From the NCBI GenBank assembly GCA_020746835.1, contig JAGPNK010000038.1, positions 87,395 through 151,394 on the forward strand: a stretch of 64,000 nucleotides of DNA, written 5' to 3'. A model generated the notes under the pieces. The model was not told the DNA's origin and searched no databases. It was given only the letters and a program-made list of their open reading frames with translations. Of the stretch, positions 11,201-24,238 are shown one piece after another. The stretch's first letter is position 1; each line of letters opens with the position of its first letter. The DNA comes from Stachybotrys elegans. Lineage: Eukaryota; Ascomycota; Sordariomycetes; Hypocreales; Stachybotryaceae. The translations under genes were made by a program, and so were the position numbers.

Positions 11201-12858
11201 AGCTCTTGCGCCGCCTTACACAAGCAGCAGTCACGCAGTGGCTTCAGGAGCCGGACTTTACCCCCACGCCTTGGGAGTTCTTCCTAGCTGCTGCATGGGT
11301 TTCTATGGTAAGTCAACGGCAAATTACCTCTGCATGTACTCACTAGTTATAGGTTCAATCAGGGACACGTCCCGAGTTCAAGCGACCAGACTTTGACACC
11401 ATTCTTCCACATCTAGGGCCAAATGGGATTGAGCTTGTCGCGTCTCAAGTTGAGAAGCCCCTTGACACCATCGAGACTTGCAGCCTTGGAACGTATCTGG
11501 TGCACATGTCCAGTCCTCCAAGAGGTGTCTATTATCTCCAAAAGGCGGTAGAGATGGACCCATCAAATTGGCGAGCGCAAAACATGTTGGCGTATACATA
11601 CACTCTTCAACCGGGTGGAGGTCCATACAAAAGTGTAGCTCACCAGGTCCTGGCTCACAGCATTTGTCTAGAAGACGCAAAGATGGCTGGACTAGCCGCA
11701 CCAGGAGGCCTGCTGGACAATCAGCTTCGGGACTATGTCAGTGCGATTGGCAATGACGATAAGTCTATGCATGGGTTAATGCGGGAGATCAAGACAACAC
11801 ACCCCATAGAGTATCATGCGCTCGCGGTGTCCCATCTGATCTCTCTATTTCCGGAGTTTGCTGCCATTCTTGGGGTTTTGTTGACACACGCTACTGCAAT
11901 GGATGCTCAACTGCTCGCTGACACGATGGAACTTGTCTTATCAAAGAAACAAGGGATACGCAATACGTTCAGTCAAGGTTACGACCTATTCCGTGTTGCT
12001 GCTTCAATGCAATCGAACTGGGGACAGGATGCCTTTACCCACCTGCTTGATTTGGTACCAGCTGTTCTTCCCACCTCGCCAAAGATCAGCTTGTATAAGA
12101 GTTGGTCGACAGCTTACCATACAAAGCTATATATAGACAGAATTCTTTCAGCAGAAGCGGAAGCGGAACGGGCTACTTGGATGCTTCGACTACAAAAGCT
12201 TTCTTCGTCTTCTTTCCGGAACTTACAGAGCGACTGCGGCTATTCAGAACGATTGATGTCATTATTGCCAAGAATTTACCTGAGCCACGTCTACAACAAA
12301 TTTGGCACTTCGCAGTCTGACTTGGCTGAGTTTCGACAGGCAGCTGCTCCGTGGGTGCTCGAGCAGATATCGAAGCTCGAAACACCAGAGATGGAAAGTA
12401 AAAAGTCTCAACAGTGGAGACTCTTGACTCTTACTCGCGTTCTCAGCGTGCTCGACCCAGACGCAGCAAACACATTGTATGCTGTACTACTTGGGCATAC
12501 TTCACTTTCCTGTGAAGTCCCTATCATAGTCGACATGGAGCCGGAGAAAGGGAGTATTGGTTTCGATGTGGGAGATATAGCGCCACGCTGTGATGGACCA
12601 GGAGAGCAATGCAAGCCTGACATTACAGTTTGCACAGAGATGTGGAGGTGTGAGATCTGTCCAAACCAGGATTGGTGTGGAAGCTGTCTGGACACGCTGG
12701 CAACACGGAATGACGAGCAGTGTTCTCGCAATCACATTTTCCGTCAGATCTGGCCAGTGCCGCTGGAGGCATATGCGGAAAGAGTTGTATGGCACAAAGG
12801 CCAAGTTTGGATTCGGGAAAATTGGTGGGTGCAGTTCAGGATACGATGGAGAGACTAA
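8298..12858 (+). CDS. Goodbye-NACHT NLR-like protein with TPR-like segment and C-terminal Cys-rich (ZZ-like) motif
   Basis: Fungal STAND proteins couple a ligand-sensing C-terminus to an N-terminal signalling domain. Likely exons: 8298-8618, 8666-8812, 8870-8890, a poorly resolved piece, about 9016-9332, 9382-11307, 11353-12858; splice sites include GTATGT (9333) and a TACTAAC branch point (8845). The N-terminus has the Goodbye pattern (FVGIPVSVVIAAMLNI then EKVSDSYDQIEVMFRHL and FVSRLESY). NACHT: Walker A GDAGLGKSYL (about 9451), Walker B MVIIDGLDEAD (about 9760). After an acidic linker (10430-10590) comes a helical region with a TPR-like unit, YYLQKAVEMDPSNWRAQNML (about 11530). The C-terminus has a Cys/His cluster (CDGPGEQC, WRCEICPNQDWCGSC, C..NH; 12590-12740) like a ZZ zinc finger. 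Exons 3-4 are not fully settled, but the rest is open and undamaged, so I take it as functional. Confidence 0.85.
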
Positions 12859-14060
12859 CTGCATTATAACTTTCTCTACATAAATGATTATGGGCTTAAT
12901 TTTATTATAGAGCTTACTATGATATAGTAGGTGCGTCCAGTGTGGAAAAAAGAACAATAGTATCCCTTTGAGTATGCAAAGGCTCCCTTAATGTATTAGA
13001 CCTATATACCCCTTAATTTAGATTAGTATATAAAGTAACTTTAATCCCTTTTCTACCTAAAGCCATACTAAATAAATATTAAAGATATAGTAATTAAAGA
13101 CTTAATTATAGTTAAAAGTATTAGTAAAATTAATAATAAGCTTTTTATATAGCTAAATTACTATAAGTAAAAGTAGAAAAACAATATAATAGAGAGACTA
13201 AATTTTAAGTCTATTAATAACTATAATAGTGCTTTTATACTAATAGAGATAGAATAATATTATCCACTTCTATTACTATTACTAGCAAGTTTAATTATCC
13301 TTTTCTAGCTTTTTATACCTATTTTCCTTATGGAAAGATAGGTTTACTATATAAATAAGGCTTTTAAACTTGCTTAAAGTTCTAAATATAGTTCTTATAG
13401 TAATAGTAGCTATATATAATAGCCTTTATAATAAGGAAAGGCTTAGAGTCTAACCTTAGTACTAGAAATCTATTTATAGCTTACTATATAGATTTATATA
13501 GGTCTATATAGAGAAACCTATTTAAAAGACTATTAAAAGGTCTTTAAAACTAAGGAATACCTTTTAAGTCATTCTATTATTAAATATATAACTTTTAATT
13601 AGTTCTAGCTACTATCTTACTATATATAAATTTCCCCCTTTTTATTATAGCTATAAAGGCCCTTTAAGCCCTATAATAAATAGTCTAACTATCTATAGAC
13701 TATTTCTTTATAACTCTAGGTCCTAGACATAGATTTTATTATAGATAAGTATATAGTTAGCTTTAAAAACTAAGCCTATAAAAAAATAACTATTTCTAGT
13801 AAACTAATATCTATTAGATTTAAAGTCTAGGTTATAACTTAATTGGGCTATTTTTTACAGTAGATTTAGTATATACTATAGTTTATGCCTACTATTATTA
13901 AAAAAATAAAGTAGGGCTTATAGTAATAGAGCTTATAATAGTAGGGCTTATAGCAATAGGGCTTATAGTAGTAAGGCTTATAATAAAGGAAAAAGTATAA
14001 AGCTACCCCTAATATAATAAAGGCTCTAAACCCTATATAAGCTATAGTATTATTTCAGAC
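12859..14060. repeat. AT-rich, RIP-like island with short tandem repeats
   Basis: About 1.2 kb made up almost entirely of A/T with very frequent TA dinucleotides, and no open frame. A degenerate unit around gggcttatagtaata is repeated about five times at 13911-13990. The abrupt return to normal composition near 14045 suggests one mutated repeat copy. RIP in ascomycetes produces this type of DNA from duplicated transposons; the original element is not recognisable. Confidence 0.7.
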
Positions 14061-15845
14061 GGCATTACCTCCTTCGGAAATGGCGGCACCCACTTGCCTG
14101 TTTAGGAAATTCCTCTAATGGGTAATTCTCGGCTGCAAACCCCTCGCTGCTTTTTTGTCGCCCATAAATGGAACCAAGCCCCCATGTCCCTTGCTTTGTA
14201 CCTCCAAGTTCTTTACGTACCTATGGACTAGTGCCTGGCACCATGCATATTTATCCATCAGGACACGACAAGGTCCATCGCACCTACCCTCAGCCTCAAC
14301 CATTCACACTCTTCGCCACATCGACATATGCCCTTCCAGTTCATGCAACAAAGTTACCTTGGATTATCCTGCTGGTGCGTTACATCCATTGCTACCCGTG
14401 ATCCTTACTCACATTGGCAACTTTCATGACTTCTCTTCTGGTGACCTTCAGAGGGAGAGGAATGAGCTGGTAAGGGAGCAGAGGCAGCTTCTAACAAGAC
14501 TGACTCCTCATTCTAGACCCTCGGCCCCATTTCCGACATACCCATCGACCAGGATGACGCCTTTCCAGGACTCTGATATTTGACGATTTTATTCCCTCCA
14601 GGCATGAGGCCAAGCGGCCCCAACTAGTCCATTGCTTACCTGACTTGGCAAATTTAGTAACGCTCGATCACGCCAAGGCCCACGACATCAAACACTCCCC
14701 CCCTTGGAATTCCTTATTGAGCATTACGCGACGCGTTGCTGCCACTTCTAGCATAGGTCGTGAATAACGAGAAACGAGATGGAGCTGGTATAGCAGCCGC
14801 TATGCAGCTTCTGTATTTGAAAATCGCGCATGATGGATCCTCGAGGCGAACATGGCTCTGACGCCATCAACGTAAACCCTGTGCGTTACTCGTTCTAGCT
14901 GCCATTCTCTGTTTTTCTATCATTCTATAAATGATGCTAACCCAAAGCCTAGGCACCTGCCCTTAGACTACTTCTTTTGTGGCTTTTCGATGGGCAAAGC
15001 ATTCCACACACACGATAACGAGTGATAGACTGTCAGAGTTGGCCCAATTTGATTTCGTCAGTCACGCTTGGCCTGTCTTGTCTCTATGGAGACAAACATG
15101 GGGCTTGTTAAAGGGGCAATGCAATATATCGAGGCTTACGACGCCAGATCATGATTCCGTGCATTGTGCGAGGCCAAAAAGTGCCCGGCGACCCCGAAGG
15201 TGGGCAGATACACAGAAGACCCTCTAGCATCAGACAGGCCCGGCATGATGACCGTGTAACTCAGGAGCTTCCCCGCTAAGATATCTTGAACAAGTGGCGA
15301 TGAGAATGAGTCTTCCTTCTAGCGAACTTCTCAGCTATATCTATACAAGGACGAAGGATTTTGCTGGGCAATGCATTCAGGACATTCACTCTTACAAGTT
15401 ACTTGGTGATACAAGGAGGGCAGAGCGGCCAAGCAATCACTGTGCCAGCGAAGGTGTATTCGGCCCAGCCTATGATGGAATGATCAGCCCACCATCATGA
15501 TCCCTCGATTAGAGAAGCCCACTTGGCCACTGGGAGGCCTTGTCAAATTTTCACCTGGAACGAATCCTGATGACCGGGGGTTTTCTTACTGTGGTCCCTG
15601 ATCATTTCCGCGGGCTGTGAGTCGCAACTAGCGGCAGGTCGTGTGAAAGGGGTCAAACCGGGTTGCCAAATCATCAGATGGAGATTGGTGGAATATAGGC
15701 TCCATTGTTATTGTGTTGGCAGATTACGAGGTTGCAACCATTGAGCGGGCCCCAAAACATGGTATATTTTCTCACTCACTTGAACTGGAGGATCATATCC
15801 TCTAGGTTCATAGCCACTTCCCTCACACTGCTTTAAGTTGGATTC
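14061..15845. other. Intergenic stretch, no supported gene
   Basis: Composition is ordinary, but open frames are short. The longest (14155-14583) has a hydrophilic end (QRERNELVREQRQLL) and no recognisable domain. A possible short first exon starts at 14831 (MDPRGEHGSDAINVNP) before a GTGCGT donor-like site, but I could not link it to a downstream exon. Confidence 0.4.
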
Positions 15846-15929
15846 TTGTTAAATTCGGTGATCGGAAGTGTGCTCTCTGCATCAACAAGCTGCCAGTATT
15901 CTCAGTTACTTGGGCCTTCTCCCATCAAC

Positions 15930-17766
15930 ATGGATTTAAAGTTCCAAATGCACGACGCGGTCTCTATGCGAAAGCGGTGTCAAGAAAAGGAGGCAAAGCG
16001 TGAGCATAGGAACAATGCCCGACGTGCCCAGGACAGATCCAGGGACCTTCAGCAGCAGCTTCACATTTCGCGAGATGCTTCCAAGCCATTTCAAAGCCGC
16101 GAGGTCTTCTACGCTAGACAGGCTCCCAATATGAGCGCCAACTCGATGTTCGGTCAGTTGCAATATGTTTCTATACTTACGAATATCATTCTGATGACAA
16201 GTAGAAGCCAATGACCGATATGAGATCAAGACAGCCTCAAAAAGTGGCAACACCTACGACATTGATGTGGCTTCCAACCCCATTGGAATTAACGCAAACA
16301 ACACAGACCTGGATTCACCACTTTCCCTTTCCTGGCTCGAAGCTGCCTCTGGTCAGGAGGGCTCAGTTTCATGGCCACCTTTTTCCTACGAGCAATACCC
16401 GACAGAAAATGAATCGAAAAAGATGGAGGGTGACCTAGAAACTGATTGTCTGTTGAATAAGTCACACGAAGAAACAGAACCTGGCGTACTTCAGGCCCCT
16501 GGATTCAGGATATTAGGCGAACATGCTGGGCTCGAAACATTCACAGCGTCGTTGACCAATACTACGACGGAAGGTACGTGAGAGAATCAACTTTCTATGC
16601 CAATTCAGAGACTAACAGCAGAAGTTATGGAAGTGGATATACACACCACGGATCATGAAGATGCTGGAATTGCGCTGAAGTGGCCCGTGAAGGCCACGAT
16701 GATGCACTCGCCTGACCTTCAGAGCCAAGAGGATAGCACTGCGGCTTCGGTGATCCTGTATTCAGCCGAGTCAACTTCATTCATGAAGAACACACCGGAA
16801 GCCAAAGCTTGGCTGTGTCCGTCACCGGATGAGGCACTATGTGGTGTCATTTCCGATCGCTCATCCCCTGCATCCAGTGACCACTCTATTTCGGTTGAGC
16901 ATACAACCTGGGATTTTCAGGTCGAGAGAAGAGGACCTGATGCAACTTCCATTAATCTTGGAGACCTCAGGGTTGGTCCGGCCAGCGATGAAGACAGAAG
17001 TGCCAACCCTGAGGGCCCCAAACGTCGCAAGGCTACCGATGCCATAGGACCAGTTGACAAGACTGTGGCTATGGAACGATCTATTATTCCAGCAATAGAC
17101 TCTCCGGAAACAAGAGATGTCCTTCCCGAAACGCTGCTTCCCGACAACAATATGTCATCGAACCAAGCATGCACCAGCTGTGGTATCGATCGCGTACAAT
17201 TATTACGGCTCTCACAGAACGTCTTGTCACTGGCTAATCTTTCGGACATTGACTCATTGGTAGCTTTGCTTGTGGATGGCAGATCGATCTCCGAATGCGA
17301 GAGAAGAGAAATCGCACTGTACATTGCCCTTGGATCCCTTCGCGATTACATCTTAGGGCCTCAGCAACCCACGCTGGAGACTCACTCCCAAGATCTTGGA
17401 GAACCATTCGCCGCGAAAACGAGTCACCAGGACTTATTTCTTCAGCCAAGCAATGAGATGGAAACAGACGGCCAGTCAGAACCAAGCCTGCCTACACCAT
17501 TATCCGATCTTGATGATTCTGGCGATGCTACCAGCGATACGTGCAGGAAGTCCTGCGATATCTATGGACGTGACCAGAATGATAACAGATCAATACAGGG
17601 CCCTCGAGCTCGCCCTTGGTCAAAGCTAGAGGAAAAGCGCCTTCGGGTGTACAAAATGGAGAACCTGTCGTCGAAAGAGATTGCAGAGAAGCTCAAACGA
17701 AGCGAGTCTGCTGTACTACAGCATTGGCGGATTATGCAGAGAGACAAGTACATTAGGCGGAGATAA
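15930..17766 (+). CDS. Myb/SANT-like DNA-binding protein, 579 residues
   Basis: Three exons fit without frame conflict: 15930-16152, 16205-16573, 16619-17766. The last ~55 residues form a Myb/SANT-type helix-turn-helix: RPWSKLEEKRLRVYKME, then LSSKEIAEKLKRSESAVLQHW. The start has a highly basic segment (KEAKREHRNNARRAQDRSRD) that looks a little like a bZIP basic region but lacks a clear leucine zipper. The middle is acidic and Ser/Thr-rich, as in many fungal regulators, with one CTSCGIDR motif. An in-frame ATG at 15846 would add 28 residues; I prefer 15930 because the basic block follows it at once. Likely a nuclear transcription factor; targets unknown. Confidence 0.7.
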
Positions 17767-20700
17767 GAACCATTGTCTCTTACCTCCTGGGTGAAGGATA
17801 TAAACCTGGTTAGGGCTTGAAGTAAACCACAATAGATCAAAGTGGTCTGCAGTACAACAGTTTACACTCAATGGCATCCTGCACTCTTAATCCCCATTTC
17901 CTTTGGCATCTTTCATAACAGCAACCTGTAGGTTATCTGACTAGAGCAGGTTTCGTGATAGTAGCGAGAGACAGAATGTGCAATTTGCTGAGTTTGCAGA
18001 TATACTATCCAGATGCGAATTCTAAGCGCAATCAGCAGGAAACGAATCTAGCGTTTGAAATCTGGATTGGACGAAATCCATCAACTGAGGCTGATTTAAA
18101 CAGCCCAATCAGACAACTGCCGAACGCTAAACCCGTAACATCACGGTACGCCATCTTGACTGGATCTGCTGACAGTGGACCTACATAACTCCTTCCCTGC
18201 AGAACAGCAGCCTTGGATCCCAGCTTGCGACGCGCGGCATGGAGGCGCAGCATCAAGAGCATCCATTTACAAGCGGAGAATTGGCTCAAATTCGAGAGTA
18301 GCGTGACCAAATGGTGTCTATGTGGACTGGACCGATGTACGGGATACGTAAAGGGGGTGGAGCAGATGAACCTTCTCATTGGTAACGCCATTCTTTCGGA
18401 AAGTGTTGTATTTACCCCTATAGATGTAATGAATTGATTTGGCTTATGGCATACCTAATACAGAGAATGGCCAGCATATTAAAGACAACCTGTATGCTAT
18501 TCTGGTAGCAAGCCTGGTAATAGACCTCTTGAGTTTGTTTCCAAAGTGTGATGTAACTCAAGTAAGGGAGGTAGGTTTCGTGCTAGCATGTAAGAAGCAG
18601 AGCCCTCGTACAGTTCCACCAACTTCTTGCATCAATGCCCATGGTCGGATCCATAATTACGACGCATCCTAGTCATGTTCATGCAAGCTATTAGGAGCAA
18701 GATAGGGCATTCAGCTAGGCTGCTTTATATTGGCCCACAGATAGTAAGTCTGCTAAGTTGTCAGACCGGCTTGTTCACTTTTACATTGCTCTTAGGTTGC
18801 CTCTATATAAAGAAGCTCTGATTCCCTTCTCCCTGAGAAATTCCAACCCAGGTCTACCACTTACCCTCGCACCATTCTTCTCCTCTACCAACCCCCATAC
18901 ATAATAAGCACTTCAAACTCCTTGGGTCTTTTATCCTCAATAAGCCAAGCTCCCTTGCCTTCCAACGTCCCCTACATTTCACTCGTCCCAAGAACCATGC
19001 CCTATCGCCATTCCCCCCTCCCCTCCCCCCCCTCCCCTCCCCTCCCCTCCCATCTCTTCCCTACCCCCTCCCACGGAGTCACATCTACACAACTCATCTT
19101 TCCATCCCGCACCATCTACGTTCTCTTCTACATTGATAGAAGAGCAGCCTACCTATGTGAGTCAAGATACGTACCCTGGAAGATGCAGACATTGGCTTAC
19201 ATCGAACAGAGATGAACTAACGGAAATCACTGCTTTGCCTCCCTTCTTAGGTTCAATGTTCCAGGCGCAATTATGTTATACAAAACATACGATTGGGATA
19301 TTTCAACTTGGCTTGAAGCTCTATGCAAGGGGAAGCATTGAGACTGCGTTGGGAGGAAACTCCTCTTATACATGATGGATCCGCGATATCTCCTGGCGTT
19401 GGAAAATACAACCAAGTTGAACAGAGATTCTCTGAGCAAGCTACCCTAGCCATACAGCAAGTTATCGCTGTTCGCCGAGGCTGGTTCGCACTGGTGAAGC
19501 GCCCGGACGGGGAGACAACAGGCGGGCAAGGGTATGAGCCTTATGACTGTTAAGACGGTTGAGCTTTAGCTGGACCCATCCCTACCCCGCCGTGCCCACC
19601 AACAGCTCTCGCAGCTGAGCCTTCGCCTCATAGTGTCCCAGGGTCCTGGCAAGCTGGTGCCGGTCCTGGTTGGACACGGCGAGTCCCTGACCCGGTCACC
19701 CGTCAGGGTCAATGCCAACGTCCTACATCGGATAGGACTCACGTCCACTGAGCTTAACAGTTTCAGAGGCCTCCTCCACGTCCCGCAGTGTCAAGGCCTC
19801 CAGCCGAGCTACCAACCCAGGCAGGCAGCAGGGGGGCTGGCAAATAAAGGGAACGCCTGCCGCTTAGCCAGTAATGTTTCATTTCTATTTCTCTAAGGGA
19901 TATTACAACAAACTAAATAAAATATTTTATTAAGGATTTAACTAACCCCAAAAACCAAAAACCAATAACTAGATAATATAAATGTAAGTTCAAAATATCC
20001 AAGCTATATAAGAGAAATCTCAAACTCACGTCATAAAGATGTAGCATTACTTATATTACAAGGCAAACATATTGTCTACTAAGACTCAGAAACTATACTA
20101 TTTCAGTTAAAGCCAGGATAATGGCCACAACCAGGTAAAACGCGTTTCTTGCAGAATACAAAGCACAATAGCAAGAGAATACTCTCTTATGTATTTAATC
20201 GAAGGGAAGCAGAACAACCCCTGATTCGATCAAACCCCCTACAAAGGCATGATTATTCAAACAACCCAGGCTAATAAGCAGCACAGCAATCGTGAGTTAC
20301 TAGGACAAAGTTTTCTCTGTTAGCAGCCTAGAGCGGTGGGAGCCTTTCACCGCGTTGACAACTTTCTGTGGTTACAACCAATCGGGACACTCTATCCTAG
20401 CATTGTCAAGGTCTTTCATCCAGCATTTTTAAAGCATTCTAGCTGTCATTGAGAGGCTCTCCATCTGGGCTTCGTCCGTCCTGGACTGCATATCATTTTC
20501 CATTATTATAATTCGCTAGACTGGGATAAGCTGGACTTCTATGTTTAACTTCCCGTGCATCATTTGATATTCTACACCAGTAGGCAATCTGTATTTGGAC
20601 TTACACCAATTCATATATACATGATTTAAGTTCATTGCTAATTAATCAGGGTTAATAGCATTACAAAACACAGAGTGATTCCCAGAGCCAAACAGAAGCA

Positions 20701-21667
20701 GCACTAGAGTGCTGGCAAAAAATCTATCCAGTTGCCTAGCCTCGTTCTATTAACTACTATAGTCCATAGGTATACCGTACAGGTACATAGATACACTTTG
20801 GATACTTTGCCATCGGCAAACGGTACATTGTGTCCTTTGTCTGTGTGCACCAGTATACTACTTTGCTATACCGTATTCTACTGGATCTAGGCTCCACTAT
20901 CTAGAATTGGATGCTGCAGAGCCTTAGCTATATTCATTATAAAGAGCAGGTTTAAGATTTAGCGCTTAAAATGGCTTCAGATCCTATCTGGGCTCGATTT
21001 CCCTGTGCCTTGCTAGCGCCTTTTACTAGATGGTGGAGCCATGGAAAATAGGTTTATTGGGAGCCAATTCTGAAGGTTATGTGGGATACAAGAACGGCTA
21101 TCCTAGATACGGTAGTACATATGTACCTTTATTTCACTATTTACACCCCACCCCCAACTAATACAGCCTAGATTATCCAATTCTGGCTCCTCTGAACTCT
21201 AAGGCATATTCGTAGGCCTTGTTGCCTAATCGAGACTTCAATGATAGGTAAGTACTTGCTCAGTATACAGTAGGTAGGTACCAGTACTGTACAGCCTCCA
21301 CCGAAACGAGTGTCCGCTTTTTGTGGTTGAATACAAGACTTTTAATTACGCCACATGTGGGCTCTACAGTGCTTATACTGTGACCTGTAGGTAGCGTTAT
21401 GAAGAAAGCACTAAAAATGGCTCTAATTGCGCCCTAAAGTCAACAAAGACACTTCTGGATGCGACTTCTGGGCAAGATGTAGTTGCACTGTACTAGCCAC
21501 AGCTATGTCGAAAACAGCTCTTTGTATTATTTCTTGTAAACTGCTCAGGCGGACACTTATTTCGGTGGACCCTGTAATATACCTAGCTAAATGCAGTCCA
21601 GTTGGTCTTGATTAGGAGGATCCAGATTGTGATCCTCGGCCGTATACCTATACGCTTTCCAATAACT
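17767..21667. other. Long gene-free stretch
   Basis: Nearly 4 kb with only short, unconvincing open frames. It includes a pyrimidine-only run of C and T at about 19009-19058 of the kind found in ascomycete promoters, followed by an ATG-poor region. From 19900 onward the sequence is moderately AT-rich and lacks open frames longer than about 60 codons until 21.4 kb. No mobile element was recognised. Confidence 0.5.
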
Positions 21668-21676
21668 TATATAAAG
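21668..21676 (+). promoter_or_regulatory. TATA box of the 546-residue orphan gene
   Basis: TATATAAAG lies 55 bp upstream of the ATG at 21732, which sits in a good context (CTCACCATGGCT). The spacing is plausible for a short fungal 5' leader. Confidence 0.5.
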
Positions 21677-21731
21677 TAGCCCGTGTGCCTACTTTTGATA
21701 ATAAACCCTCTACGTATTACCTACACTCACC

Positions 21732-23421
21732 ATGGCTACCGTTGCATCTACACCATTGCCTGTTACCCATAATGACCCCAACCAGGATTCTCAGATTCCC
21801 CCTTCTAATAGCCTCCCTGGTCCAGGGGCCTCCTCTAATAATGATCCAGGCCAGACCCAAGCGGATGCAGCCAGGCAGCAGGCTGAAATGGAAGAGAAAC
21901 TAACGCAAGGACTTGCAGAAACGCTGCAGCAGGCCACTGAAATTCAAGAGCAACTGAACCAAGAAATCAACAGAGTGATGCAGACTCAAGACCCAATGGA
22001 GATTCTATGTATTACTGCTGAGTTTGATGAGGTTCAAAAGAGAACGCAGTTCATAGATATCGGATGTAGACTACATCCAAAATACAAAAGGGGAACCCGA
22101 GATGCCTTTAATAGTGGGTTATAAAAGGTTCTTGCTATTTCCTACTTGGCTAATTTTAATAGAGGTAATTAAAGCTGCACAAAAGCTGGATATTGATGCA
22201 CCAACAATCATGGATGTTTCTCTGTGGGACGGCAAAAGGGATCTCAATGTGATTCTTGATGAGGACCACTCTATGGGGGAAAACAATACAGGGCGAACTC
22301 TCGAACAGGATACCGTACCTGCCCCTCCCAATTCGGTAACCAACATATACGAGTTAGCAACACCATGGCTACGCATACTCAAGCAGGGCACCCAAGATGA
22401 GGGTGCTCTTAAGGAATTGCGAAAGTTAAACAGTTTGATTAAAGGAAAGACTCAAGCGTATTACAAAAAGTACGAAAAGGAAAGCCAGGTCCCCGAGCAG
22501 CTATGGGAAATCCCTATAGACTGGTTTGCAATGCACTACAAGTCCCTCGGCCAACAGTATGATATACTTATATCTAATCCCAATGATGAGAACGCGAGAA
22601 AGAACTTCACTGGTATCATGGATATCATACATCATTGCATCGAACGGCACCATTTTCCTCAGAACTGGGGAGTTGTGTTTAATCTGGTTATATATCCTTG
22701 GAATACCGGTATAGCTGCAGATGGATCCAGGATTATAGGTGTCCGAAGGAACGGTGCTGGACACAGGGTCTGCGTCGAGACTAAGGAAGAGGGGCGCCTA
22801 ATTCGGAGAATTATATCGGCTTCCAAGGCTGGACTCAAACAGGTACAAGAGTACATGGCTACAGAGTATTTCAATCTTGCTGGACAGCAAAGTAAATGGA
22901 CTTATGAGGATCGCGAGAACTTCGAAGAGGTACTATGGGTAACCGAAGCCCAAGGGGGAGTCCGCAACGCAGCTGCCAACCGTAGGAACCCGACAGTAGA
23001 TTGCTGTGTAAGGATGAAGGATGGGATCCATATCCTGACACTCTCCAATCTTTACAAAGTGCTCGGAGATGGAAGTGCCAAATCAGAGATTAAAAGGGTG
23101 TGCGACAGAGACAATATCAGCTATCCATGGAACGCCAAATACAGAGCCATTTCTTACGATAATTCTACACTGCGCAATCCAGATGGAGCAGCACCTGGCG
23201 TACCTAAACCACCGTCCAAGAAAGCCCTGGACAATTTTGGGAATGCTGCATTTATTGGCAATGATGCAGAAAATAAGCGCTTTACTAGATTGGAAGCGGA
23301 AGTATATGGTCTAGGAATGATGATGAAAGAAATGTTAACTATCCTGGCGGAGCTTAAGAGCCAGAACTCTAAGGACCCTAAGGAGTCTGAGAACCCTGAG
23401 GGGTCTATATTTATGAGGTAG
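21732..23421 (+). CDS. Orphan protein, 546 residues, coiled-coil N-terminus
   Basis: Two exons join cleanly: 21732-22113 and 22163-23421 (49-bp intron, donor GTGGGT, acceptor AATAG, branch-like GCTAAT). Residues 1-50 are Pro/Asn/Gln-rich and disordered, about 50-85 are a Glu/Gln-rich coiled coil (ARQQAEMEEKLTQGLAETL). The remainder is globular (NWGVVFNLVIYPWNTGIAA, GVRRNGAGHRVCVETKEEGR) and ends in a second coiled coil near residue 510. I do not recognise the family. The intact frame, TATA box and strong start context argue for a real gene. AT-rich debris follows directly downstream. Confidence 0.65.
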
Positions 23422-23429
23422 AGAATGAG

Positions 23430-23893
23430 GTTCTATACACCTCTATATTGAATTATAGTGCTGGCACCAACACAGTCTAGAGGTATGGCTTTAAGTTTAC
23501 GATTCTATATCCGCTCTGTATTCTATCCTTTATAAAGTCTTTTAAGATTGCCCTTGTCCTATATAGAATAATAGTATAAGAGATAAATATTTATAATTCT
23601 ATAGCAATTATTTAAATATTTATATAATTATAAAAAGAGATATATAATCTAAAATATAGACAGAAGTATAAAGATAATATAAGAAGGGTAATATATAGTG
23701 CCCTAGTAACCAATATAATTATTAATATATATAATGGACTAGCCCTAATTGCAAGCTGCTATAGGCATATACGTAAGGATCAGAGGTATCGAACGACCTG
23801 ATCCTAGGAATGCCATTTGTTAGGATGACCAAGTTATCATTTGATTGCAACACCTCATCTCTGGACCTGCACATCCAATGACCCCCGGCTTCG
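23430..23893. other. AT-rich spacer
   Basis: The tract at about 23540-23740 is AT- and TA-rich, like the RIP-type islands further left. No open frame or recognisable element. Confidence 0.45.
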
Positions 23894-24109
23894 GTGGAGG
23901 ATAACGAAGACGAAGGGGGAGAGAGGGAGCTGGGGGCGTTCGATGTAGCGGACCTCCTAGAACCCGATGAGAAGGTGGTCATGACCTGCGATACAGTATC
24001 AGCCACAGAAATCGTCAAGCTCATTGCGGTTAACTCTCTCGGGGAGTATAAGAAAGTGCTAAAGCAAGCCCAAGACCTACTTGTCCTCTCTCTTCATAAT
24101 ACATATTAG
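23894..24109 (+). CDS. Short acidic open frame, possible terminal exon
   Basis: Seventy-one codons (EDNEDEGGERELGAFDVADLLEPDEKV...) without an ATG at the upstream end; the frame begins after a stop. Codon content looks coding-like (acidic, then AVNSLGEYKKVLKQAQDLL). It may be the last exon of a gene whose first part I cannot find, or debris. Confidence 0.25.
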   Translation: MEDNEDEGGERELGAFDVADLLEPDEKVVMTCDTVSATEIVKLIAVNSLGEYKKVLKQAQDLLVLSLHNTY

Positions 24110-24238
24110 TATTTGTAATGAAAGGCTCTTCCAAGGGCATTTTGCTATTTATTATCAATAGGCAATTTATTTAATTCCTCTAATTCTACTAAAAGTAGGT
24201 ATTTGAAGTTAATTTTAAGATGTCTTAATAGCTCAACG

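Noticed and set aside
19009..19058. Pyrimidine run as a simple satellite
   Set aside because: Single, short and followed by ordinary sequence; similar CT-rich tracts precede genes elsewhere in the window (for example the accessory gene leaders), so promoter-type sequence is more likely.
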